Positions 25,431 to 34,014 of a stretch of DNA of 64,000 bases are shown here, one piece after another. The notes under the pieces are model-generated. The model did not search any database, was not told the origin of the DNA, and was given only the letters and a program-made list of their open reading frames with translations. This DNA is from a bacterium (GTDB lineage Bacteria > UBP6 > UBA1177), in NCBI GenBank assembly GCA_017963125.1, contig JAGCUA010000027.1:1-64000 (forward strand), given 5' to 3'. Position numbers and translations under genes: made by a program. Position 1 is the stretch's first letter; the number at the start of each line of letters is the position of its first letter.

Positions 25431-27131
25431 ATGAAAAGAATCCTTGTTTTGGCAGCTCTTGTGCTGATTTCTGCTGTTTCCTGCAGCAATTCGGTAAATA
25501 ATATGGAGACTGTTGACAACGACACAGTCGATGACAGCGATATACAGCCTGATGATGACGAAGATCCATCCGACACAGTTCCTGATGAAGACAAAATCGT
25601 TGAAGACCTTGATTTTGAATCAGGCTTCATTGCTCTCGAAAGTGTTGATTACGTGCTGAAAAATTATGACCAGAACACCACCGGCAAAGCCATGATGTGG
25701 TATAATTTCCAGCCTGCCGACGAAAATCCGGAAGAAAAGCCGCTTTTTGTTTTTTACAACGGCGGACCCGGCTCGGCATCGGCAATTGTTTTTCTTTACA
25801 ACACGGCAAAAAGAACCGGCGACCAGGCTTTTTCCGAGGATGGTTTTGCAGAGAACGCATCAAGCTGGACACAGTTCGGCAATCTGCTTTACGTTGATGC
25901 GCGGCAGACAGGCTTTTCTTACGGGATCCTTGACGATCCGACTGACAATTCAGCCAGAAGCAGCTATTTTTCGGCCTCGAACTTCAATGTTTTCGCAGAT
26001 GCGGCCGACTTTATCCGAGTCATTCTCCGTTTCATGGAAAAGCATCCTTCCCTTAAATCAAATCCGGTCATTCTTGCCGGTGAAAGCTACGGCGGAACAA
26101 GGTCAACAGCTATTCTCAATATTCTGCTCAATGTTGCCGACTATGCGGAAAAAAACAGGCAGTTCTACGATGAGACTCTTTTCAACGAAATAGCCGCCCA
26201 CTTTCAGAAAATCGATCCTTCGGTCAGCGGAATGCCTTCGAAAGATGTTGTCGCAAAACAGTTCGGCAGACAGATCCTTATCCAGCCTCTCATCGCAGGC
26301 CAGGAACAGTTTGACGCGGAAGGAGAACTTCTCGAACAAAGCGGCAGTCCGCTTTACATCATTGAGGATGAGACAGGGCGGACATTCACTCCCTGCGGCG
26401 ACAGGTGCGACAAACACAGCAATGCGCTTTACTACGTCCAGAAAGCGGGACGCGATTATTACTCATACCGCAGACCATACAACTGGCTTTTCGACTATAC
26501 CGATGTCGGAGCAGCAAAAATGCTTCAGATGCCGATGTTCAGCGAGTTCATCCTCAACGATCCGACAAAAATAGACGGACTTTACGCAGAAAACCGCGGC
26601 GGGGCATTCAGATACGGCAGTACAAACGGCTATTCAAGAAATATTACAGCCGATCCGGCTTTCGAAAACCTTCCGGAACTCGACAAAATCATCATGAAAG
26701 CAAGGATTGATCAGCGCAGTGCAAAGCCTTTTTCGACAGGTAATCTTGAAAGCGTTTTCGGAGAACTGCCGCCTTACGATGAATACTTCGTCGCTTTAAG
26801 CTATGAAATCAATTTAACATTTTCAAGTGCACCGATCGACCATTACGACACAATAAACGGCGAAATGTTCCTGGAAAACATCAGAACCGTAAAAACTTTC
26901 ATCACCCAGGCTGAAGAGGATATTATCATCTATTCAAAAGGAGTCCCTGAATCGCTCAAAAGTTTCGAAGGCGTTTCAGGCGTAACACTCGAAGACAACT
27001 CCTTCACCGTCAATTTCTCCGACGGCCAGTCCGTTGAAGTGACTTTCCCGTTCTATCCCGAAAGTTCGCACAGCGTACCGGTAAACCAGCCTGCAAAACT
27101 CTTTAGCGACGTAAAAAAGTGGCTGGAATAG
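25431..27131 (+). CDS. Serine carboxypeptidase-like (peptidase S10) lipoprotein, copy 1
   Basis: 566 aa from ATG 25431 (GGAG 7 bp upstream). MKRILVLAALVLISAVSC has lipobox SAVSC, then an acidic Asp/Glu linker to about residue 50. The alpha/beta-hydrolase core shows S10 hallmarks: oxyanion motif NGGPGSASAIVF, DARQTGFSYG, nucleophile Ser219 in LAGESYGGTRST, and the C-terminal His547 in SSHSVPVNQPAK, the counterpart of the S10 GHMVP element. The acidic triad residue is probably in AEEDIIIYSK. S10 enzymes trim C-terminal residues from peptides, usually at acidic pH, and are common in eukaryotes but rarer in bacteria. A paralogue follows 28 bp downstream. It starts 12 bp after the DHH gene. Confidence 0.88.
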   Translation: MKRILVLAALVLISAVSCSNSVNNMETVDNDTVDDSDIQPDDDEDPSDTVPDEDKIVEDLDFESGFIALESVDYVLKNYDQNTTGKAMMWYNFQPADENPEEKPLFVFYNGGPGSASAIVFLYNTAKRTGDQAFSEDGFAENASSWTQFGNLLYVDARQTGFSYGILDDPTDNSARSSYFSASNFNVFADAADFIRVILRFMEKHPSLKSNPVILAGESYGGTRSTAILNILLNVADYAEKNRQFYDETLFNEIAAHFQKIDPSVSGMPSKDVVAKQFGRQILIQPLIAGQEQFDAEGELLEQSGSPLYIIEDETGRTFTPCGDRCDKHSNALYYVQKAGRDYYSYRRPYNWLFDYTDVGAAKMLQMPMFSEFILNDPTKIDGLYAENRGGAFRYGSTNGYSRNITADPAFENLPELDKIIMKARIDQRSAKPFSTGNLESVFGELPPYDEYFVALSYEINLTFSSAPIDHYDTINGEMFLENIRTVKTFITQAEEDIIIYSKGVPESLKSFEGVSGVTLEDNSFTVNFSDGQSVEVTFPFYPESSHSVPVNQPAKLFSDVKKWLE

Positions 27132-27159
27132 CATTATTAAATTGTTTACTGGAGGAAAA

Positions 27160-29064
27160 ATGAAAAAGTTTCTCTTATTTGCGGCACTTGCCATGATTTT
27201 TGCAGTTTCGTGCAGCAACAATCCGTCAAGAATTGCACCTCCATCCGAAAACGACAGTGATCCTTGGGCAGAAGAACCGGATAGTAAAAACGACGGTGAT
27301 ACCGAAACACCTGATGACAGTAATACCGGAGATACAGACACTGAAACACCAGACGACAGCAATACCGTAGATACTGACACCGAAACACCAGACGGCAGCA
27401 ATACCGGCGATACAGACACTGAAACACCAGACGACATTGACCCGACAGACACCGGTCTCCCCTACTGCAATGAAACTTCCGGCGAGGATTCGCAGGAAAA
27501 TCCGGATGACGGATCTGAAAACAGCGGAGAAACCGTCGATCTCGATTACGAATCGGGTTTTATAGATCTGGAAGAAAACAGCTACACTCTTGACAACCGC
27601 AGCAATACAAGCGGCAAAGCGAAAATGTGGTATTATTTTCAGCCGGCAGACAAAAATCCGCAGACCAAACCGTTATTCGTCTTATACAACGGCGGTCCCG
27701 GCTCTTCTTCGTCGCTTATTTTCCTCTACAACACTTCCAAAAAAACGGCAGATCAAAGCGTTGCCGGCGAAGGTATCGCAGACAATGTATACAACTGGAA
27801 CCAGCTCGGCAACCTTCTTTACATCGATGCGAGACAAACGGGATTTTCCTACGGCATAGTTGACAATCCGGCAAACAGCAGCGCCCGTTCCAAATATTTT
27901 TCAACTGCGAACTTCAATGTTTTCGTCGATGCAGCTGACTTTATCCGCGTAATTCTGCGTTTTCTCGGCAATCATCCGGCTATCAAATCGAATCCCGTTA
28001 TTCTCGCCGGTGAAAGTTACGGCGGAACAAGAACTACCGCAGTCATCAATATTCTTCTCAATGTCGCCGACTATGCAGGAAACAACAGGACTTTCTACGA
28101 CGCGGCGCTTTTTGATGAAATCGCGCAGCACTTCCAGGAAATCGACCCTGCTGTAACCGGAATGCCCTCTAAGGAAAAGGTCGCAAAACAGTTCCGCGGA
28201 CAGATCATGATCCAGCCGCTCGCAATGGGTCAGAAGCAGCTTGATGCAGTCGGTGAAGTGCTCGAACAAAGCGACAGTCCGCTTTACGAAATTCAGGCAG
28301 AAACGGGAAGACAGTTTAGAACATGCGGAAATTCGTGGAACTGCGACAAACACAGCAACGCGTTGAATTATGTCCAGAATGCAAACCGCGATATCTATGC
28401 TTACCGTCACGAATACAACTGGCTTTTCGATTACACCGATTACGGCATTGCGAAGATACTCCAGTTTTCGATGTTCAAAGAGTCCATAATGAACGATCCG
28501 GCTAAAATAGAAGATCTTTATGCGGCAAACAGAACCGGTGCGTTCAGATACAAAAACGCAAACGGATATTCGAGAAATATCGCCGACCTGGATGAATTCA
28601 AAAATCTTCCCGAAAGCATAAAAATCATAATTAAAGCAAGGATCGAACAGCGCAACGCCCATCCTCTTGCAAGCGGAAACCTCGAAAGCGTTTTCGGAAC
28701 ACTTCCCAGCTATGACGAATACTATGTTGACACAAACAACATAATAAATTCAACATTTTACAATGCTTCGACTTCTCCTTACAGCGATATAAACGGTGAA
28801 ATGTTCATTGAAAACATAAGGACCGTCAAAACTTTCATAACCAATGCGGAAGAAGACATCATCCTTTATGCTAGAGCAACTCCTGAGGCAGTAAAAAAAT
28901 TCAGCAGTGTTTCAAGCGTAGACATGGAAGACAACTCTTTCACAGTCAACTTCTCAGATTGCCGGACAAAAATTACATTCCCCTTCTATCCCGAAAGTTC
29001 GCACAGTGTCTCTGTGAACCAGCCGGCGAAATTTTTCAATGATGTCAAGAATTGGATGAATTAA
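27160..29064 (+). CDS. Serine carboxypeptidase-like (peptidase S10) lipoprotein, copy 2
   Basis: 634 aa from ATG 27160, directly after GGAGGAAAA. MKKFLLFAALAMIFAVSC has lipobox FAVSC. A long Thr/Asp/Pro linker with three 13-residue repeats (27319-27435) leads to a core collinear with copy 1: NGGPGSSSSLIFLYN, DARQTGFSYGIVD, nucleophile Ser286 in LAGESYGGTRTT and His615 in SSHSVSVNQPAK. The two enzymes are clearly paralogous along the whole catalytic part, so a tandem duplication followed by linker expansion is likely. The longer linker would hold the enzyme further from the membrane. Probably co-transcribed with copy 1. Confidence 0.88.
   Translation: MKKFLLFAALAMIFAVSCSNNPSRIAPPSENDSDPWAEEPDSKNDGDTETPDDSNTGDTDTETPDDSNTVDTDTETPDGSNTGDTDTETPDDIDPTDTGLPYCNETSGEDSQENPDDGSENSGETVDLDYESGFIDLEENSYTLDNRSNTSGKAKMWYYFQPADKNPQTKPLFVLYNGGPGSSSSLIFLYNTSKKTADQSVAGEGIADNVYNWNQLGNLLYIDARQTGFSYGIVDNPANSSARSKYFSTANFNVFVDAADFIRVILRFLGNHPAIKSNPVILAGESYGGTRTTAVINILLNVADYAGNNRTFYDAALFDEIAQHFQEIDPAVTGMPSKEKVAKQFRGQIMIQPLAMGQKQLDAVGEVLEQSDSPLYEIQAETGRQFRTCGNSWNCDKHSNALNYVQNANRDIYAYRHEYNWLFDYTDYGIAKILQFSMFKESIMNDPAKIEDLYAANRTGAFRYKNANGYSRNIADLDEFKNLPESIKIIIKARIEQRNAHPLASGNLESVFGTLPSYDEYYVDTNNIINSTFYNASTSPYSDINGEMFIENIRTVKTFITNAEEDIILYARATPEAVKKFSSVSSVDMEDNSFTVNFSDCRTKITFPFYPESSHSVSVNQPAKFFNDVKNWMN
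27319..27435 (+). repeat. Three 39-bp tandem repeats in the copy 2 linker
   Basis: Units 27319-27357, 27358-27396 and 27397-27435 each encode SNT(G/V)DTDTETPD(D/G). Near-identity at DNA level indicates slippage or unequal exchange; the unit number may vary between strains. Confidence 0.85.
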
Positions 29065-29116
29065 CGTAACGGCGTAACGACGTGACGATATGACGGCGCT
29101 GGAGCACCAGCGCCGT
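29064..29116. repeat. CGTNACG repeat plus perfect 10-bp hairpin between convergent genes
   Basis: AACGTAACGGCGTAACGACG then TGACGATATG resembles the block at 21572-21604. It runs into a perfect stem ACGGCGCTGG/CCAGCGCCGT (29093-29102 with 29107-29116, loop AGCA). No T-run follows on either strand, yet it sits between the convergent carboxypeptidase and rubrerythrin genes and may end transcription from both sides. Confidence 0.6.
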
Positions 29117-29122
29117 TAGAAA

Positions 29123-29716
29123 CTATTTCCCGAAATATCTTTCAAGTAGTCCTTTGAGAGCTTTGCCGTGACGTGCTTCGTCGCGTGCCATCTCGTGAAC
29201 TGTGTCGTGGATCGCGTCAAGACCGTTCTGTTTTGCGCGTGTTGCGAGTTCAACTTTGCCTGCGGTTGCGCCGAATTCGCAATCGACACGCCATTTAAGG
29301 TTTGCTTTGGTCGAATTTTTCATGTTCGGCTCAAGTGTTTCACCGAGAAGTTCAGCGAATTTAGCAGCGTGCTCAGCTTCTTCAAAAGCAGCCTTTTCCC
29401 AGTAGAGACCGATTTCCGGATAACCTTCTCTGTGAGCGATCCTTGCCATGCAGAGATACATTCCGACTTCGGAGCACTCGCCGGTGAAGTTTGCCTTGAG
29501 CTGCTCAAGAATGAATTTTTTGTCTTCTTCGGAAACATTAGCGTTGTCTTTTACAGTCTTTTCGTAAACGCCGAACTCGTGCTCAGCAGCGAGTTTGAGC
29601 TCGTCCTTGATCTCATCGAACATTGTTGACGGAGCTTTGCAGACCGGGCATTTTTCCGGAGCGCTCTCACCTTCATAAACATAACCACAAACCTTGCAAA
29701 CGAATCTTTTTGTCAT
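29123..29716 (-). CDS. Rubrerythrin with N-terminal rubredoxin domain
   Basis: 197 aa. Rubredoxin-like iron site at the N-terminus (Cys7, Cys10, Cys23, Cys26 in [12 protein letters not shown] and CPVCKAP), then a ferritin-like four-helix di-iron domain with Glu/His ligands in [21 protein letters not shown] and [11 protein letters not shown]. This reversed order compared with classical rubrerythrin is that of the reverse rubrerythrins of clostridia, which reduce hydrogen peroxide and oxygen using NADH-derived electrons. Cytoplasmic. GAGGAGGAAGTT before the ATG is a very strong ribosome site, suggesting abundant product. It supports an anaerobic lifestyle with oxygen exposure. Confidence 0.95.
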   Translation of the reverse strand: MTKRFVCKVCGYVYEGESAPEKCPVCKAPSTMFDEIKDELKLAAEHEFGVYEKTVKDNANVSEEDKKFILEQLKANFTGECSEVGMYLCMARIAHREGYPEIGLYWEKAAFEEAEHAAKFAELLGETLEPNMKNSTKANLKWRVDCEFGATAGKVELATRAKQNGLDAIHDTVHEMARDEARHGKALKGLLERYFGK

Positions 29717-29823
29717 AACTTCCTCCTCTAAATCAAGCCAAAAGATCTGTCAGGAACGATTTCCCGACAAAACCGCATACCTGAAAGGCTTATTGTTATT
29801 TTGCAGGAATGTCAATTTTCATA

Positions 29824-29851
29824 TTGATTTTTCTGATTATGAACTTATAAG
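29824..29851 (+). promoter_or_regulatory. Candidate promoter of the LRAT-domain gene
   Basis: TTGATT (29824-29829), 16-bp spacer, TATAAG (29846-29851), 24 bp before the ATG at 29876. Confidence 0.5.
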
Positions 29852-29875
29852 ATAGCACAAGTTTCAGGAGGAGAA

Positions 29876-30412
29876 ATGAGTGACTTAATATTACATCATG
29901 AAAACGGCAACAATATCAAAAGGGTTGTCAGAGACGACGAAATCATGTTCGGAGATGTCGTCGGAGTCCACAGGATGCGCGGTCTTTACGACCATTACGG
30001 GATCTATACCGGAAACGGCGGAATGATCCACTATGCCGATCCTTCAGGCGATTTCGGCACGAACATCGTCGTCCACAGAACCACTCTTGATGCATTCAAA
30101 GAGGATTCGGAATATCTTTTCGTCATAGATTTTGACAAATTCATCCAGAAAAACAAAGTAAACATTTTCGACATCATAACTCCGCTCGGGATCAACGTTG
30201 GGAATCTCTTCAAACTTCTCCTTGGCACTCAGTATCACATATATTCACCGGAAGAGACGGTTAAACGAGCCGAAAGCCGCCTCGGAGAAAGAGATTACAA
30301 CATCGCTACGAACAACTGCGAACACTTCGCGATATGGTGCAAAACCGGTGTCAGCGAATCGACACAGGTCGAGAACTTCCTCCAGAAAATCAGAGAAATC
30401 AGGATCCGCTGA
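29876..30412 (+). CDS. LRAT-domain (NlpC/P60-superfamily) protein, putative acyltransferase or thiol hydrolase
   Basis: 178 aa, no signal peptide, so probably cytoplasmic. The LRAT signature is complete: GDVVGVHRMRGLYDHYGIYT with His40, GGMIHYADPSG with His52 (12 residues later, as His60/His72 in human LRAT), and the catalytic Cys148 in NNCEHFAIWCKTG. LRAT-family thiol enzymes transfer acyl groups from phospholipids or hydrolyse them through a Cys-acyl intermediate; bacterial members are mostly uncharacterised. Between the motifs lies a hydrophobic stretch (about 95-120, IFDIITPLGINVGNLFKLLL) that could touch membranes, like the C-terminal anchor of the animal proteins. CAGGAGGAGAA precedes the ATG. 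It is a single gene upstream of ferredoxin. Confidence 0.85.
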   Translation: MSDLILHHENGNNIKRVVRDDEIMFGDVVGVHRMRGLYDHYGIYTGNGGMIHYADPSGDFGTNIVVHRTTLDAFKEDSEYLFVIDFDKFIQKNKVNIFDIITPLGINVGNLFKLLLGTQYHIYSPEETVKRAESRLGERDYNIATNNCEHFAIWCKTGVSESTQVENFLQKIREIRIR

Positions 30413-30420
30413 GTTTTTCC

Positions 30421-30449
30421 TTGACAAACGCCCCTTCTAAAACTACAAA
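30421..30449 (+). promoter_or_regulatory. Candidate promoter of the ferredoxin gene
   Basis: TTGACA (30421-30426), 17-bp spacer, TACAAA (30444-30449), 45 bp before the ATG. Unlike most promoters here the spacer is 17 bp and the -10 is weak (4/6). Confidence 0.45.
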
Positions 30450-30494
30450 TAACGGCTTTTTAGCGTTTATTAACACGGTACGAGGAGAAAAAAA

Positions 30495-30659
30495 ATGCAC
30501 AAGATTAATCAGGATGTTTGCGTAAAATGCGGCGCTTGCGCTGGAACCTGCCCGGTAGAAGCTATCATCGAAAAAGACGGCGGCTACGAAGTAACCGACG
30601 CTTGCGTTGACTGTGGCGCATGTGAAGACGGCTGCCCGGTAGAAGCTATCAAAGCTTAA
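30495..30659 (+). CDS. 2[4Fe-4S] ferredoxin
   Basis: 54 aa, clostridial-type size. Two cluster motifs: CVKCGACAGTCPVEAI (Cys9, 12, 15, 19) and CVDCGACEDGCPVEAI (Cys37, 40, 43, 47). It carries low-potential electrons in the cytoplasm between oxidoreductases and, for example, the [FeFe] hydrogenase at the end of this window. GAGGAGAAAAA stands before the ATG and a strong terminator follows at 30682-30707, so it is a monocistronic, probably highly expressed gene. Confidence 0.97.
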   Translation: MHKINQDVCVKCGACAGTCPVEAIIEKDGGYEVTDACVDCGACEDGCPVEAIKA

Positions 30660-30681
30660 TTCCGTAAGCCTTGCTTTTTTC

Positions 30682-30707
30682 GGCCCTCTTCGGAGGGCCT
30701 TTTTTTT
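30682..30707 (+). terminator. Rho-independent terminator of the ferredoxin gene
   Basis: Perfect 7-bp stem GGCCCTC/GAGGGCC with the stable TTCG tetraloop (30682-30699) followed by eight T residues. Confidence 0.95.
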
Positions 30708-30723
30708 ATCATCCGGAGAAAAA

Positions 30724-32832
30724 ATGATCGAACTTAAAGAACTGAATATTGCGGGCGAAACGTCAAAAGCCCTGAAAATAGCTGAAAAATCTGTCCGTGC
30801 AGTGCTCGAACTCACCGAATCGGGCTGCACTATCCCTTTCATCGCGAGATACAGAAAAGAAATGACTGGCAACCTTGACGAAGTTCAAGTGTCTGAAATT
30901 ATTGATTTTTCAGAGAAGCTGACAAATCTCGACAAAAGGAAGCGCGCTATTCTCAAATCTCTTGAAGAGACTGGAAACTATTCCAACGAACTCGGCGTTG
31001 CAGTCGCCAATGCAGCCGACATGACCGTTCTCGAAGATATTTACGCTCCCTTCAAACCGGGGCGCAAAACCAAGGCCGACAAAGCAATCGAAGCAGGATT
31101 GCAGCCGCTTGCGGAATACATCATGCTGAACAATCCTCCGATCGCTAAAATCCTGGAAAAAGCTAAAGATTTTATTTGTGAAGCGTTTAATGACTGCACT
31201 TCTGCAGTGAACGGCACCAAGGAAATAATTGCACAAAAAATCGCAGACAATCCGAAAGTGCGTGATTTTGTGAGAAAAAGTGTCGAAAACGGATTTATCG
31301 TCTCTAAGGTAAAGCGCGGAAAAAAGGAAAGCGGCATTCTTTACAGCGACTACTTCGATTTCAGGGAAAGTGCACAGAGGATAACGCCTCACCGCGTCAT
31401 GGCGCTCAACCGCGGAGAGAAAGAGGGATTTCTCACGATTTCTGCTGAAGCCGCTAAAACAGAAAAAGAGCTCACGAACGGCATTGAATCGATATTTTTC
31501 TCAAGACATTCCGACTTTTTCGGAGAGTGCTCCGCTCTTGCCCTAACGGACAGGATCTTCGGCAGCATAGAAACTGAAAATTTCAATAAAATCAAAGATT
31601 TTGCAATAGATGCTTCACTGGATGTCTTCCACAAAAATTTAGAGCAGATCCTCCTTATGCCGCCATTTGGCGAAAAACCGGTGATCGGAGTTGATCCCGG
31701 CATCAGAACAGGATGCAAGGCGGCTCTCCTTGACGAACACGGAAACTTCATTGCTTCGACTCTCCTCAATCTCCACCTCGACAAAAACGAGGCAAAAAAG
31801 CTCGAAAAGTGGATAACCGGATACAAAGTTGCAGGAATCGCCGTAGGAAGCGGAACTTTCGGCAGAGAAGCGCATGAGATCCTGAAAAGTTTCTTCGGAA
31901 AGCAGGTCGTTGTCGCCTCTGTCAGCGAGGACGGAGCTTCGGTTTACAGCGCGAGTGCCGTTGCCAGGGAAGAGTTTCCCGATCTTGACATCACGGTCCG
32001 CGGCGCAATTTCGATAGGACGCAGGTTTCAGGATCCGCTATCCGAACTTGTCAAAATTCCGCCCGAAAGCCTCGGTGTCGGGCAGTATCAGCACGATATA
32101 CCTGTCAAAAAACTTGCAGAAAGGCTCAAAAGAACGGTCGAATGGGCTGTAAACCGCGTTGGAGCGAACCTCAACACCGCAAGCCCTTACCTTCTCGCCT
32201 ACATTTCAGGGCTCGACAGCAAAAAATCGGCCGAGATCACAGCTTTCAGACGCAGCGGAAGACGCTTCAAAAACATCGAAGGACTCAAAAATATCAAAGG
32301 GATCGGTGCGAAATCTTTCGAGCAGTGCGCCGGATTTCTGCGTATTTTCGGAGGTGAGGAGATCCTCGATTCAACAGGAGTCCACCCCGAAAATTACGAA
32401 TTAGTGAAAAACGCCGCGAAAAAAGCGGGAATTCCGCTTGAAACTCTCGTTAAAACCCCCGAAATCATCGACAAAAACACAATCTTTCAGGAACTTCTGC
32501 CGCCCTCAGTCATCGAAGAATTGAAAAAACGCGGGCTCGACCCCCGTGAAAAATTCGAGCAGGCTGAATTTTCCGATGAAGTGCGCACGATAAACGACCT
32601 GAAAGAAGGAATGATCTTAAACGGGATCGTAGACAACATCGTCGCTTTCGGCGCCTTTGTAGAAATCGGGATCAAGGAAAAGGGGCTTCTTCACATCTCA
32701 GAAATATCTGACAAATTCATCAAAAGTCCGGCCGAATGCCTGAAATTAGGGCAGAAAATCAAAGTTATGGTCAAAAATATCGACCTTGACAGAAAACGGA
32801 TCTCGCTTTCGATGAAAGGGGTAAAATCTTAA
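30724..32832 (+). CDS. tex: Tex-family RNA-binding protein
   Basis: 702 aa, slightly short for Tex (usually 720-780). N-terminal helical domain (ESGCTIPFIARYRKEMTGNL), YqgF-like domain (IGVDPGIRTGCKAALLDEHG), helix-hairpin-helix regions (VGANLNTASPYLLAYISGL, LKNIKGIGAKSFEQCAGFL) and a C-terminal S1 RNA-binding domain (GMILNGIVDNIVAFGAFVEI, then LLHISEISDKFIKSP). Tex proteins bind RNA and associate with transcription in the cytoplasm. GGAG precedes the ATG, 16 bp after the ferredoxin terminator. Confidence 0.96.
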   Translation: MIELKELNIAGETSKALKIAEKSVRAVLELTESGCTIPFIARYRKEMTGNLDEVQVSEIIDFSEKLTNLDKRKRAILKSLEETGNYSNELGVAVANAADMTVLEDIYAPFKPGRKTKADKAIEAGLQPLAEYIMLNNPPIAKILEKAKDFICEAFNDCTSAVNGTKEIIAQKIADNPKVRDFVRKSVENGFIVSKVKRGKKESGILYSDYFDFRESAQRITPHRVMALNRGEKEGFLTISAEAAKTEKELTNGIESIFFSRHSDFFGECSALALTDRIFGSIETENFNKIKDFAIDASLDVFHKNLEQILLMPPFGEKPVIGVDPGIRTGCKAALLDEHGNFIASTLLNLHLDKNEAKKLEKWITGYKVAGIAVGSGTFGREAHEILKSFFGKQVVVASVSEDGASVYSASAVAREEFPDLDITVRGAISIGRRFQDPLSELVKIPPESLGVGQYQHDIPVKKLAERLKRTVEWAVNRVGANLNTASPYLLAYISGLDSKKSAEITAFRRSGRRFKNIEGLKNIKGIGAKSFEQCAGFLRIFGGEEILDSTGVHPENYELVKNAAKKAGIPLETLVKTPEIIDKNTIFQELLPPSVIEELKKRGLDPREKFEQAEFSDEVRTINDLKEGMILNGIVDNIVAFGAFVEIGIKEKGLLHISEISDKFIKSPAECLKLGQKIKVMVKNIDLDRKRISLSMKGVKS

Positions 32833-32848
32833 CGAAACGCCACAAATT

Positions 32849-32934
32849 CGTCATATTGAGCGTTAGCGAAATATCTTTGTCATCTTGAACGAATGTGAAA
32901 AATCTCTGAGATTCTTTGCTGCGCTTTGATTCTT
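32849..32934. repeat. Dispersed CGTCATTCTGAGCG-type intergenic repeat
   Basis: CGTCATATTGAGCGTTAGCG then AAATATCT (32849-32876) is followed by a diverged second unit (GTCATCTTGAACGAATGTGA) and an inverted one (GAGATTCTTTGCTGCGCTTT, from 32908). An inverted relative lies at 38855-38882. It fills the gap between the convergent tex and MBL-rubredoxin genes. Confidence 0.6.
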
Positions 32935-32936
32935 AA

Positions 32937-33872
32937 CTACGCTTTGTTGAATTTGTCCTTCGGCTGTCTGCAGCGCGGGCATTTCCAGTCATCCGGAAGA
33001 TCAACGAAAGCGACATTGTCGTTTTCCGCAGGATCATAGATATATCCGCAGATGCTGCAGACATATTTTCCGGTCGCCGTCTTGTAGGTGATTTCTCCGA
33101 CAGGAATACTTTCCGGCGGATTGGCGAGGTCTATAACTTTAAGGTTTTCCAGATTCTCGTATCCGAGCGGAGTATGCGTCGAGAGATAAACTGTCGGATT
33201 TTTCTGAATAAATTCTCTAACTCGGTCAAGGGTTTCCCTTGCAGCGGCTTTGTCCTCGAAAACAATTGAGAGTTTATCGGCATACAGAGCCTCATCCGTA
33301 TAGGTTATGTCGCCGTGGAACATATAGAAAAGGCCGCCGTCCTCAGCGATGACGATGCTGTTGCCCTTTGTATGCCCCTTGGCTTCGATCAGGCGGACAC
33401 CGTCTGCAATGATCTGCGAAGCCGGAAAATTGTGATATGCACCGTCGGAATATGCTGCGCGGACGACATTTTCGCCTTTAAGTTCCAGCGCATCGGCATC
33501 TTCCGGTGAAATGTAGATTTTTGCATTCGGAAAAGCGCGGAGTTCACCGGTGTGGTCGGCATGCTTGTGGGTAACAAGGATTTTTGTCACCTGTTCCGGC
33601 TTGTAGCCTGCCTCAGCCAGTGCCGATACATAATCTTTGATCCTTGTTCCGAGGTGGATCATCGTCTTTCCATCAGGAATCGCATCCGGTGCTTCTTTCG
33701 GCATACCAGTATCAATCAGTATGACCTCCTTTCCGGTATCAATGAGGTAATTCTGGAGCGAGGAGCGGTAACGCACGGAAGCATCGAACTTCTCCATTCC
33801 TTCTTCGCCTCCGAACGCAAAAGGCTGCGTCATAAATCCGTTCTCGTAAAGTTTTACTGCCTTGATTTTCAT
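32937..33872 (-). CDS. Metallo-beta-lactamase-fold hydrolase fused to C-terminal rubredoxin
   Basis: 311 aa. The MBL domain has the di-metal motif [10 protein letters not shown] (His102, His104, Asp106, His107), a later GHTKGN His and [14 protein letters not shown] with the bridging Asp, resembling N-acyl-homoserine lactonase or glyoxalase II-like members. Residues about 268-311 are a rubredoxin: Cys272, Cys275, Cys298, Cys301 in [12 protein letters not shown] and [13 protein letters not shown]. An electron-transfer domain on an MBL hydrolase suggests either a redox role or oxygen-linked chemistry like flavodiiron proteins, though no flavodoxin domain is present. AGGAGGCTGACT precedes the ATG. 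Divergent from the cation-efflux gene with a shared regulatory gap. The substrate is unknown. Confidence 0.88.
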   Translation of the reverse strand: MKIKAVKLYENGFMTQPFAFGGEEGMEKFDASVRYRSSLQNYLIDTGKEVILIDTGMPKEAPDAIPDGKTMIHLGTRIKDYVSALAEAGYKPEQVTKILVTHKHADHTGELRAFPNAKIYISPEDADALELKGENVVRAAYSDGAYHNFPASQIIADGVRLIEAKGHTKGNSIVIAEDGGLFYMFHGDITYTDEALYADKLSIVFEDKAAARETLDRVREFIQKNPTVYLSTHTPLGYENLENLKVIDLANPPESIPVGEITYKTATGKYVCSICGYIYDPAENDNVAFVDLPDDWKCPRCRQPKDKFNKA

Positions 33873-33909
33873 AGTCAGCCTCCTGTAAAAGTTAAAAATG
33901 AGCCCTATT

Positions 33910-33950
33910 TTGACACCGTGTCAGGATAAATGAGAATAATAATGTGTCAA
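33910..33950. promoter_or_regulatory. Divergent promoters with palindromic operator between MBL-rubredoxin and cation-efflux genes
   Basis: On the minus strand TTGACA (33950-33945), 16 bp and TATCCT (33928-33923) point to the MBL gene. On the plus strand TTGACA (33910-33915), 16 bp and GAGAAT point to the efflux gene. A palindrome TGACAC-C-GTGTCA (33911-33923) covers the plus -35 and touches the minus -10, and a TGTGTCA half-site sits at 33943-33949. A repressor binding here could control both genes, for instance in response to metal or redox state; this is inferred. Confidence 0.5.
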
Positions 33951-34014
33951 CAAATTATTGCATTTTTCTTTATCACTTCATATCTTCCGGCAGATCTTTT
34001 TGATGGAGAAAATG

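Noticed and set aside
33958..34014. TTG start giving a 19-residue N-terminal extension of the cation-efflux protein
   Set aside because: The ribosome site GGAG at 34005 lies inside the extension and serves the ATG at 34012 or 34015.
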